Notes under the pieces: model-generated
The model's input: the letters and a program-made list of their open reading frames with translations, nothing else
What the model was told of the DNA's origin: nothing
The model's database searches: none
Made by a program: the position numbers and the translations under genes
Assembly: GCF_000003605.2 (NCBI RefSeq)
Contig: NW_003106095.1
Span: 432,305-457,441, forward strand
Origin: Saccoglossus kowalevskii
Lineage: Eukaryota; Hemichordata; Enteropneusta; Harrimaniidae
DNA length: 25,137 nt
Direction: 5' to 3'
Part shown: positions 1 to 10,100 of the stretch, in pieces
Layout of the letters: every line of letters begins with the position of its first letter
Numbering within the stretch: position 1 is the first letter of the stretch

Positions 1-1303
1 CACGACAAATGAAAACTCACAGGAATATGTTTCAGCTATTAGAACAGAATGATAGAGTTTTTATAATACTAGTTTAAAAACGCACTTCAGAGATTGCAGT
101 GTTTGAAGATGAAGTTTCTCAGGAGGCAACAGTACTGTTGACTTCTCCCTCCACTGGACACCAACTATTTAAGTTGATTTGCATACAAATCAGAGCTTGC
201 AACATGATAGCTATTCATAAAGGGTGTTTTTTTTTTACTTTTCATATAATACAGTAGTCACACAATGAGGCAGTTCATATTTGTCTCAGTGAATCATTCA
301 TTTTTGACAGACACCTGTACAAAATACTTGAACTAAAGCCAGCTAATTTTTTCTGTTATCTTGCATGTTTTATGAATCTATTCACATCTAAATGCAGCAC
401 TTTTTTTTGCAATGAGACATTTGTTTTTATTCTAAAATATATCAATTACTTTCAATAAAGCTGGAAATTATGTTCCTTAAAATAATTAAACAAATAAGGC
501 ACCAATGTTTTTGTAAGATATTTACATCTTTTAAGGACATTCAGTAGACTGATTCCCCACTGTTGGTTCAACCCCAAAACTTGTTTGTATTCAAAATTAA
601 TTATGACAATGCATATTTATATTGAAACAAACTATGATAAAGGGAATTATATTATATAACAAAGGGCAAGGTCACCAGAGTTCAACTATGTTTTAAATCT
701 TAGGGCGTAATTTCGTAATCTTTATGCTAGTTGTGCTCAGTATGTTCCGAAACAGGATACGATGTCAGGCTCATAGATTGTTCCGTTAAAAAAAATACAG
801 CTGCTGAGTGAGAAACGCATAACTTGCGCGTTAAACACGCATAACTCGCGCGTTAAACACACATAACTCGCGCGTTAAACACGCATAACTCGCGCGTTAA
901 ACACGCATATCTCGCGCGTTGAACGCGCATAACTCGCGCTTAAACACGCATAACTCGCGCGTTAAACACGCATAACTCGCGAATGTCATAACTACAGTTT
1001 ACGGTTCATGGTTCAATTGACTGCATATGGTTTAACTTTAAATGAAATATTTATGTGTTGTTGTGATTTTTATGCAAGTTGGACTATATAGATTTTGATA
1101 GCATTTAAATTTGAAACAAAGTAAGATGGTTCGAACTTTGGTCTACTGTAGATCCAGGTGCCGAATCACCCTGAGGTAGTCCACAGTGTGCTAGTTTATC
1201 TGTCTAGAAAACTACTTTCGACTATAGCTGATGCTAATGCTTTCAATCACTAACATATCATTTTTGTCAATCAGTTCAGAAATTTCGTTGTTTTTCTTTG
1301 CAG
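1..1303 (+). other. Intron upstream of the Src-like last exon
   Basis: No coding exon or long open frame is visible here. The segment ends in a good splice acceptor, a T-rich tract followed by TTTGCAG at 1297-1303, so it is best read as the 3' part of the intron before the kinase exon. It contains the 22-bp minisatellite at 815-981. The rest is AT-rich sequence I cannot assign. Confidence 0.6.
815..981. repeat. 22-bp minisatellite, about 7.6 copies
   Basis: Tandem units start at 815, 837, 859, 881, 903, 925, 946 and 968. The unit is ACGCATAACTCGCGCG followed by TTAAAC. The sixth copy is 21 bp (one G lost), the third has ACACAT in place of ACGCAT, and the last is truncated. Each unit carries a CGCGCG or GCGCG core, so the array is a local CpG-rich island inside AT-rich intron sequence. 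Confidence 0.95.
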
Positions 1304-1509
1304 CACTGGGAACGCAGGAGACGCTTAACTTTCTTGCCAGGAATGAACGCATGGCAAAGCCCCACGAATGTTCGAACGCCCTCTACGAGCTGATGCTGAA
1401 ATGCTGGGAGCAGGAACCTTTCAACAGACCAACATTTGAATTTATGTTCAGTTATTTAGACGCATTTTCAATTTCTTCACAAGAACAGTATTCGGAAGAT
1501 TATACATAA
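1304..1509 (+). CDS. Src-family-like tyrosine kinase, C-terminal exon (partial gene)
   Basis: This is the last coding exon of a cytoplasmic protein tyrosine kinase. The exon starts after TTTGCAG at 1303 with two bases completing a codon (phase 1) and reads open to TAA at 1507-1509. It encodes the end of the kinase C-lobe: an RMAKPHEC segment (family form RMxxPxxCP), LYELMLKCWEQEP (alphaH, CW motif) and NRPTFEF (invariant RPTF). The tail SSQEQYSEDYT places a tyrosine after EQ, as in the EPQY inhibitory-tail site that Csk phosphorylates in Src. The upstream ATG at 1231 lies in the intron and is not a start. All other exons, including the SH3, SH2 and catalytic loop, lie left of the window. Src family proper, Frk-like or another SH2 kinase cannot be separated on about 68 residues; the tail tyrosine favours Src-like. 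Confidence 0.88.
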
Positions 1510-1765
1510 GCAGACCATGGTGTTTAACTATAACACTTGCACAGTGGGCGACTTCGTTCGTTACAATTACGTCACATCCGGAATTACCCAATATGCAGCG
1601 TGTGTGAATGTGGAGGAAAGTGACGTTACAATGTGAATGATTAGAGCACAGCGTGGAGTGCAGCTAATCGATGTATATACTATTTTATATCAAAACATTA
1701 TTTTCGAATCATAGGTGTCGCCCATTTAAAATCATGGGCGGGGTGGCTGTAAATTTTGTTAAACC

Positions 1766-1771
1766 AATAAA
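1766..1771 (+). terminator. Candidate poly(A) signal, proximal
   Basis: A canonical AATAAA lies 257 nt after the Src-like stop codon. A downstream GT-rich element is not obvious, so usage is uncertain. Confidence 0.35.
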
Positions 1772-2334
1772 TTGCAAGCTGGACACTGAGAGAAAACAAA
1801 ATTCAAGAAAGGTGTTTCAGGAACAAAATTATGGTACATTCTAAAACATATAAAAATGGGAAAATTATAAACTGCGAAAAAAATCCTTGGTCACACTTTT
1901 GAAGCCACCCTGACGATTTCAAATTGTTGGCCCCTTACACACGACAAAATGTTGATAATTACAAATGTATATCCTCGTCTACTTATTTATCGGAATTATC
2001 AAGCGATCGTTTTTGTAACCCAGGCAACATGAATATTCAGTAACAGACGTGTTGTAAGTTTAAGTTTAATAAGATCAAATAATGCAGAGCACGTATCACT
2101 TACACGTCAACATACGGGTATTATGTGCAATGACCGAAAACATAGTATCCGTATTGTTATCGTCGTATGGGTCACGGTGGGTTCTGAACTCACGTATAGA
2201 ATTCTAACACAGTTTCTGATCTGAGTAATATTTTCGGTTTTTTATTATTATTGTATATATTTGTTTTCACAACTCAAAACATTTATATCATCGTCTCGTG
2301 CTGCTTTGTGTTTGTTGTCACATATTAAGGCTAA

Positions 2335-2469
2335 TACTGTAAAATACATTATTTTCGCTTGGAATTAATTTTCGCTGAAGGAAAAAATCAGTGAAAATAA
2401 ATACATACAAAACAGGAAAAATTCTTTTCAACGAAAATTAATTTCAGCTAAAAAAAGTATTTTACAGTA
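2335..2469. mobile_element. Palindromic MITE, 135 bp
   Basis: The element begins TACTGTAAAATAC and ends GTATTTTACAGTA, a perfect 13-bp inverted terminus. Imperfect pairing continues inward: AATTAATTTTCG on the left at about 2363 matches CGAAAATTAATT on the right. The terminal TA at each end may be a TA target duplication, as in Tc1/mariner-type MITEs; that assignment is inference. It lies in the probable 3' UTR of the Src-like gene. Confidence 0.8.
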
Positions 2470-2651
2470 GGATCTTGTTTAATGCGATGTTCTGTGTCGT
2501 CATTGTAAGCAACTTGGTTTTGCCTGATTATCTCTGTCTATCCATGTAGTGCTAGCCAGTAGGTGACACATTATTGTTTCAGCCTGAGAATCAAGTCGAC
2601 TCTTATCCAAATCGTAGCCATTACTGGACGCACTCTGGCTATCTACTGGTG

Positions 2652-2690
2652 AATCAATGGCTATCTAATCAATGGCTATCTAATCAATGG
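2652..2690. repeat. 15-bp tandem repeat, 2.6 copies
   Basis: The unit AATCAATGGCTATCT occurs at 2652 and 2667, with a partial third copy from 2682. It is a short local duplication with no evident function. Confidence 0.85.
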
Positions 2691-3267
2691 CGTCCTCTGT
2701 TGTTCTACCTTTGTATATGCTATATGGTCACAATATGAAGAAATCTAATGTTATTTTTATAGAACTATTTGTATAAACATCACTTGTATATTTGTTAACA
2801 TTATGCAGTATACTCTGGTTATCATGACGGCCTGTTTTTGAGACGACTCGTGTCACAAAATAATTTACATTGTACTTTCATGGCTGCCGGTCGGCATTTG
2901 GATGTCATTGTCGTTCACAAATTGCGTACGCTATTTGAAAAATCATAAGAAAGCATTCGAGACTTGGATATAGAAGTGTCTCTTTTTTTCCATAACTGAC
3001 AGTTTAACTGAAACTGTATGACATATCATATATGTCTGAATCGGCGTCGCTTCCATCTTCTTTTTAACTTACTCAATTCTTAAAGCACGTGAACTTAGGT
3101 GCACCCTCTATGTTTATATCCTCGTTCGCAGAAAGAAATTGTAATTCTGTTCTCCTTCATATTGTATGTATCAACTTTAAGCTGCGCTTTGTAAGTTATT
3201 TTTTTAAATGTAACAATCATGTTTATCAAAGTTAATTTTTAAAATATCACTTTTTTCATAATATGAC

Positions 3268-3273
3268 AATAAA
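3268..3273 (+). terminator. Candidate poly(A) signal, distal
   Basis: AATAAA is followed about 20 nt later by TGGTGTTGT, the usual arrangement of signal plus downstream GT-rich element. It would give the Src-like transcript a 3' UTR of about 1.8 kb. It may instead be a chance match in AT-rich DNA. Confidence 0.35.
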
Positions 3274-3299
3274 ATTTCAGAGAGCAATATATGGTGTTG

Positions 3300-6200
3300 T
3301 ATATTATTTTTCACTGGATATTTTCCACAACAATAAATCTTCAATAAGAATTTTCCATACATGATATGAATATGAATTTCAGTTTATACTTTACTAGCTG
3401 TCTTTTGCTCACACTTGTGGCCTCGTACCGTCCACTGGTGCGTAATTGGATTAGCATCCAGGACACGCACAACGGTAGACAAGAACAGATTGCCACAGCA
3501 CAAACTTTCGACCAGAGCCCGATTTTGATATGAATTTTCTTCTTAAGGTTTACACGGTGCAGTCTTGTCCTCGCATTCAGATTGGGTCTCTCCCAATACA
3601 CTGAGTATAGTGAATTAACATGGATATAATGCTATAGAAATGGTTATTAAAATCGATACAGCCTACAATTTTTGCCACCTTGACCTACACGTTAAAGCAA
3701 ACTTAAATGCGGACTTAATTTATAGTTGTGTATATTCTAAACTGTATTCGAAATAACATTGTAGTGATTTAATTTTGTTTTAATTACAACTGTGCACACC
3801 ATGTTTTCTGTGGATGTCACATCTGGAGCCAAATTAGGGGTCAACCAAAATATTGACGTTGGGGGCGCGTTTGGCTGAAACATTGATAAAATAGCTAAAT
3901 CTATTTTTACTGGGCCCTGTCATCTGAATTTACTTTGTGTTTGTCTGAGTCATAATCCCGTTGACAATCTCAGACAGAGAGAAACGGTGTATTGACAAAT
4001 ACGTTATTCTTGTTTGTCAGACAATCTCCAATAGCATATCGATGAGTGCCGAGACAACCGGGTCTGTGAAGTGGAATTTAAAATCTGAAAGAAAATTAAG
4101 AATGCAAATGAAATTTATTTACAAAGAAAAGTAAGCATACACAAAGTGAAGTTTATGAAAATACGAAGTCGTGGCCCTACTCGATTGCCTTAGTCAAAAA
4201 ATGATCGATTGTCATTTAAATTTTGTATTTAAATAAACTCTACGTCTTCTTGAAAATTAGTGTAGCTAACTACGTATTTTGTAAGTCATAGCAAACTGTC
4301 TAAAAGGCTAAACTCTCACAACAGGAATACATTTCAGAGGTGGCCGTCGAGATCTCGCTGTAAGCGAGATAACCACGAGACTCGTATTTACCGCTGAAAT
4401 ATTGTTCCATCCTCTTCTGTTATTCTTCCGCTCTTACCCTTACCCTTACCTGCCTGTTCAGTGATGAAAACGAGTCTGTGATTTGTCTTAACTGTTATAC
4501 TTGCGGCCATTTTGAATTTGGAAAAAGTGAAAAACTAGGCTCATAACGTAATCAATATTTAGGGGACCCAAATCTGTTTTCAGGTTTTTTGAATTGTCAA
4601 TCTTAGAAAATATCCAAGTAAATTCAGAAAATTGTTTTCCAAAGAAATATATTTCATCCAAATGCAAGAAATATTCGAAGGACGTTTCCATGGCAAATAA
4701 TACACGACGAATATAGACCCTAATGTTGATTCTAGCTACCCGCGCAATTATGTCGGAAGTTTAAACCAAGCGATCACATTATATATAATAGTTAATAAAT
4801 ACCAATCAATTATACCATTGTCGGATTACTTTATATCGCGAATTTAAAGTCCGATTAATGAAATCAATGAAATGAAATGCACAAATCAATTAGGCAAATG
4901 GACCACAACAAATAACGTAAACGTAATTATTATGACACATTTACACAGGATAATACATAGTCGAGTCTAATCGAATTGTTACACTTTTTATAATGATTCA
5001 GTCCAGCACATACTTCATTATATTTGGCATACTGAATAAAAAGGAAACCACTACGATATGCGGAAGTCACGAGTCGCCGTCTTAGCTCCATTGTAGTCAC
5101 ATATTGGAGAACTGCCCCATTCATGTAAGTAAGTAAATTTCTTTTATATTACAACCTATAAACAGTAAATTTGTTTTCTGATTTGATAAAATAACTTACA
5201 TATTAATTCACCTTGGCACAGGTATCCCTTGCAGCCGATGAATACGTGGTGCAATTTGTAATGTTTTTTAAAAACGTGTTCTGGGTTCATATGAATTCAA
5301 TTGTTCAAGCTTTCGGAGCAGCGTTTGTTGATCTATTTTTCTGTGTATTTTAGCCGTTTATTGGATATCTAATATAATAATGCTCGTGAGTCAGTGTACT
5401 GGTTCGGTACGTGTAGAACATAATTTTATATCGATAAAAATAGATGGAAACCTAAACCACTAAAATAAATTCGTGGCCCTATACGAAGATACCAACGTGT
5501 GTGAATGTGGACGATGCAACGCTAACCGCTACGCCGCTAACAGAATTTTATATTCCAGTGTATATTTCAATAATTTCTTTTTGATTTTAGGCCATTGTAT
5601 ATGATGACATGATCAAATGCTTTGAATATATAGATCATATATTAAACGTTTATTTTGCCGTTCATTTCAGTCTGCAAGAGATAGAAGTTTCCTTAATAAA
5701 TTTTCAAGACAGAGACACATTCACAATTTGTATATACGAGTTAATGAGATTGCAACATTGACCATGTTGGCAGAAAGTGTTATAAGAAAGCAATAAATGC
5801 ATGTAGATAGATGAATTGCCCTGCAATTAATAGGCGAATAGTTGATAATTGTTACTATTTATTTATTCTCATAGAATAAAACTACTTTGAGCCATTATAT
5901 ACATTGTAACTAACCTGGTTACGAGAAAATACATCAAGGTATAATTCCCGTTTCGACACATAAAGCACGATCGCATTTATTTCTGTAATTGTTATGATCA
6001 CGTTTTTGAACTTAAATACAACCGTGAATACATTCAATTGGATGCATAAATAAAAAGATAATGATGTTAGTATTATAGAGTCTACTATTTGAAATCAGGG
6101 GAGGTGTGACTGGTGCAATTTGTTTTCTCTTTATCTTATTCGTACAATTTGTATTTTCTGAATGTGCCAACACGTTTTCATTGCACATTACATGCATTTT

Positions 6201-7062
6201 TCTCTCGGTGTATATCTTGCAATTAAAAAAAAAGAAGCTTCCAGTGCCTCGAATTGTCGTTCTCTAATTGCACTCTATGTTGTTTTTCTATTTCGTCGCG
6301 TATTGTTTTCACATAGAGGAGTTCGTTCAGAAGGACAGCGTTTGGAACGACGTGCTCACATGACAAATTTCCGAACGTGTCCATGATCTCGATAGAAGTT
6401 TCGAAACCTAAATATATTTTCAAAGAGATGCTGGCCTTTATCGTGTATCATTTTAACAAATATGCTGTATATAGTATGTAGTATAAATAGACTCATATAT
6501 ATTAGTGAGTATGCACTGATGGTGTGTTATCTTTATACATTGTGCTGATGATATACCATACACATTGACTTCCACTAAAAATATATTTTAGCAAACTATT
6601 AACATGATTGGAGATGAATACCGAATCTTAATTTGATAATTATACATTATAATATTTGGGTAATTTCTATCTACCAAATTAACCTTATTAGGCGAACTCC
6701 AAGAAAATTTTTACAAGTATTAAACTTGTGCACATTCTATTTGCACCATTAATTAGTAAATAATGGCTATGATAGTAATACCTTGATGATAAGTCATAAT
6801 AGTAATAATACCACAGCTTAATATGTCAACAACTTTTAGAATATAATCAGCAAACCTTTTCTCACCAAGGCGGTTTATTGTGAAATGATCTGGATGTAAA
6901 CGTCAGATACGCAAATAAATATCGGCATATTCTATTCACTGATCTATGAAGTATTAATTATATTTTATATCAATGTAAGCTTCAAATTTAACTTACGATC
7001 TTGAAAGTTTGCAATTAATTTCTGCACACTGACAATACAAACAAAATAAAATTTATTTTTAG
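3300..7062. other. Gene-poor stretch
   Basis: No exon with a recognisable product was found on either strand. Open frames here are short (61-86 codons) and have no domain signature. One copy of the hairpin-bearing dispersed repeat lies at 4335-4470. The 5' non-coding exon and promoter of the plus-strand WSC-PAN gene should fall in the right part. A TATAAATA at 6482 and a possible donor GTAAGC near 6973 are visible but do not make a convincing first exon together. Confidence 0.5.
4335..4470 (+). repeat. Hairpin-bearing dispersed repeat, copy A
   Basis: This copy aligns by eye with 15178-15300 (same strand) and with the reverse complement of 8985-9094. Shared blocks in order are a GGCCG-type start, a stem-loop (ATCTCGC, TGTAA, GCGAGAT here), AACCACGAGACTCGT, and TGTTCCATCCTCTTC. 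A short SINE or MITE derivative is likely. No target duplication is resolved. Confidence 0.6.
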
Positions 7063-7069
7063 CTCAGAC
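7049..7069 (+). other. Splice acceptor and 5' UTR just upstream of the plus-gene ATG
   Basis: ATTTATTTTTAG at 7051-7062 is a plausible acceptor, leaving seven non-coding bases before the ATG at 7070. The minus-strand paralog has a strong acceptor 2 nt before its ATG, so both genes probably carry an upstream non-coding first exon. Confidence 0.5.
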
Positions 7070-7133
7070 ATGGAGAAACGGAAAACATTTGTTGTGGTCC
7101 ACATGAGTGTGTTCGTTTTATATTTATTACGAG
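7070..7133 (+). CDS. Plus WSC-PAN gene, coding exon 1 (signal peptide)
   Basis: Sixty-four nt from the ATG: 21 codons plus one base, then donor GTAAAA at 7134. It encodes MEKRKTFVVVH and a hydrophobic core ending LYLLR. The paralogous exon has the same 64 nt and the same phase-1 break after an arginine, which supports both the start and the donor. Reading past the donor gives only a chance open frame to 7303. Confidence 0.85.
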
Positions 7134-10100
7134 GTAAAATAAGGTGTTATTTTAATCTTTTCCATCGTAGTTTGAGTGTCTGTGTGCATGACTGCATTGT
7201 TACGGTGTGTAGTTCAATGCAATTAAAGAATTATTGGCTGAAAAAGCGTCGATCGATCCGATTTACTAATATATACATTGTAATTGTACAGTCAAAATAC
7301 TAGCAATCCCTACTATTAAATGCAATTTAATACAATATATTGTAACGTAACATGATGTGATGTAATGTAACGTAATGTAAATGGATTTAATGTAATGCAA
7401 TGTGATGTAACGTAATGTAATGTAATGTAATATTGATATGTATGAGTCCAAAGCTTCCCTAACTGCTGTGACGACTCGGTGTGCATAGAAAGCAAGTTCT
7501 TAAATGTTGATAACCTGCTAGAGCCCCAGATAGAAATGCTCCGTCCGCTGATATATATATATATATCCAATGAAATTTACAATCATATACATTCATACAT
7601 CAGCCAATAACAAAATCCTGTCAATGTTTCGACCAACGCCATTTTGAATAATTGTAAACCTGCAGAGGAACAGTTCGTTGCTGAAGAAGTGTTAATTATA
7701 ATTAAACCAAACATTTAAACATTTTATTTATAGGATCGACCGCCATTAATAGATGCATGTACGAATATATTGGATGTTACAACGATAGTGCGAATAGGGC
7801 GCTGTCATGGTTTAGTTTAAAATCAGACAAGATGACTCCGGAGTATTGTATGGATATTTGCAGTGACTCAAGTGTGAACGCACCTTACGCTGGCGTCCAG
7901 TTTTCGCGGGAATGTTTCTGCGGGGTCGATTATGATAGTTATGGAAGTACATCGGAAAGTAATTGTAATATGCATTGCAGCGGCAACAACCAGTTATACT
8001 GTGGAGCGACCTGGAAGATGTCTGTGTACAAGATATGTAAGGCTGAACCACAGTCAGCTGGCGCAAGCGTGATTATAAAATAAATGCGATATTTATTATA
8101 CAGGGCCGCCATCTTGTAATGCTCCAAAAATTGTCATTCCAGCTCAACAGCCAATCCGGCGACGGCCTTACAGTTAGATGACAATTTCAGTTTCAAATAC
8201 CCCGGAAAAGTGTTCTATGTACTTCGTGTAATTAGGTGTTCGTATTTAAGGGATTTTTCCACACAAAAATGACGAATTCGGCCGAATTTTGTTATCGGTT
8301 GGCTTAATATTACCCCAACGGATCGTATTTCTGTGAAAGATTGGCATTTTTGTCCTGATTTGTAGGAATCTGAAAAACGCGTTTCACAACTTGCCTCTTA
8401 CTCAGTTTTATGCCGTATTCAAAATGGCAGCCCCCATACAGTAAATATCGCATTTATTCTATTATTTTTTGTGCGCCAGCTGACTGTGGGCTGAACGACA
8501 TATCCGTTGTTATTTTTGTTGTTGTTAAGTTTCATCGGGTTTGATTAAATATTGTGACGTTTTAGCACAATGCCAAGATAATGAGTTTTACTTATAGCTG
8601 TTAGTTTTCTGAAGTAATGAAAGACAAGCCATGGGGGTTACTTGCTATAATTCTTTCCTGCAAACTGTAGAGCAGATTGCCCGAAAGTTTCAATGTTGTT
8701 GTTAAGAAGGTAGGGTTATGTTAAGCAGTGAAGTTGTAAAACAGATGTGGTCCTGGCTGCCGACTAGCCAGTGTCGACAGATTGTGGAAATTAACTCTCA
8801 CATTACCCTCTGTTATCATGGTGTTGTATATACCTAAATCACTAAAATAATTGAAGTCACGCTTAAGATCGTGCTGTGATTTGAATTAAATTCGTACCTA
8901 TTTGACAAATAGTGAGAAAAGGGAATTCTAAGGTAGTTACTGTTAAAATAGAATGCATATACACCCGTCTATCAGACTTTAGTAGGGGATCAGTGGGTGC
9001 AATACTAGGAGAGAATGGAACACTGTTTGAAGGCCAAACGTAAGTCGCGTAGCTTTCTCGCTCCCGACCAGATTTCAGCGGCCATTTGCGTTTAAGGTCT
9101 GTTATTATGCAAATGACCTTCTTACAGGGAATGTATAGATCAATATTAATATTATACTATTCTACACGGATGAAAACTTCTCCCATCTGGGAAATTGGTG
9201 TAATAAACCGTCTAAATTACCCAAAATTGGAGTAGAAAATTGGAGAAGTTAGCTTTTTTTCTAAATTTATATCTTAGATCCTGGGACACCCTACAGCCGA
9301 CTGACATCACTGCTTCCCGTGTACGAAGAGTCGACGTTGTAAGTTTATTATGAATCGTACACTAACCACGTATACACACACGACACGATACACAGCTTAG
9401 GATGTCAGGAATATTAATCCCTTGAGCGCCAAAGTCTTTCCTGACATTTTGTGTAGGTGGAAGTTTTCTTCGCTGGTTCCCGGCGTCCCTTGCGAGTGAC
9501 AAGTAGGACGCACGTAACTAGTAACATGAGTAATCGACATATTGTTCCACTAGGCCGGGATTCCGGCACGCGGCTAAGTGATGTAATTTGAAAACATTCC
9601 AAGTTCCGTTCTGTGTAAACGTGTCTGGAAAACTACAATAACGTCGCGTCCATTATTCCGCCTGCTTGGACTTCATATTTGAGGGGGTTCTAACATTTCT
9701 CGCTATTTTGTGCTTTTTTGCCAAAGTGATAACAAAAAAAAAACGGTTTTATATTCGTGCAACTTTTGAGAGCGTGGGAAACCCCTGTTTTCTGTATGGA
9801 ACGACCGCAGCGAGGGTAAGCGCTGACGTCAGGTAACCAAGGGGAATAGAACAAGGAACGAGAATGTGATGGAACAATTATAATGCCGGATTCGTTACTA
9901 GTTACCGGCCTCTTGTGGCTTGGTGCGCCATGACACTTGAGGCGGAGGCGGGAACCAGCCAAGAAGTTTTCAAGCAATTAATGTTCACGAATAAAGGCAT
10001 ACCAAACAACCTATACATATTGCATCGTTAAGCAAAACAAAATGCATCGCTTGGTTATATTCAGACAATCTTGCCTTCACACTGGTAACACACACTCAAA

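Larger units (their letters stand above)
1510..3290 (+). other. Probable 3' UTR and flank of the Src-like gene
   Basis: Non-coding sequence follows the kinase stop codon. Two possible ends are visible: AATAAA at 1766-1771, and AATAAA at 3268-3273 followed within about 25 nt by a GT-rich run near 3290. The second has the better downstream element. A palindromic MITE (2335-2469) and a short 15-bp tandem repeat (2652-2690) lie inside. No other exon is recognised. Confidence 0.4.

Noticed and set aside
3341-3601. 86-codon minus-strand open frame.
   Set aside because: Its composition is mixed, it shows no family motif, and no good acceptor or donor bounds it.
4432-4452. Telomere-like TTACCC repeats.
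   Set aside because: There are only about three units, and the complement GGGTAA is not a rotation of the metazoan TTAGGG repeat. They lie within dispersed repeat copy A.
6318-6363. Possible short terminal exon on the plus strand after TTTTCACATAG, encoding EFVQKDSVWNDVLT and a stop.
   Set aside because: It is only 14 codons, no upstream exon or downstream poly(A) signal supports it, and both strands are open here by chance.
7266-7570. Two minus-strand frames rich in Tyr, Ile, Thr and His.
   Set aside because: They are translations of the degenerate GTAAT and AT repeats in intron 1 of the plus gene.
8977-9040. A 64-nt candidate exon between an AG at 8976 and a GTAAGT donor at 9041, with the right phases to link the WSC and PAN exons.
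   Set aside because: It lies inside dispersed repeat copy C, its acceptor is weak, and the minus paralog has no match. The 61-nt exon at 9278-9338 has a clear paralogous partner and replaces it.
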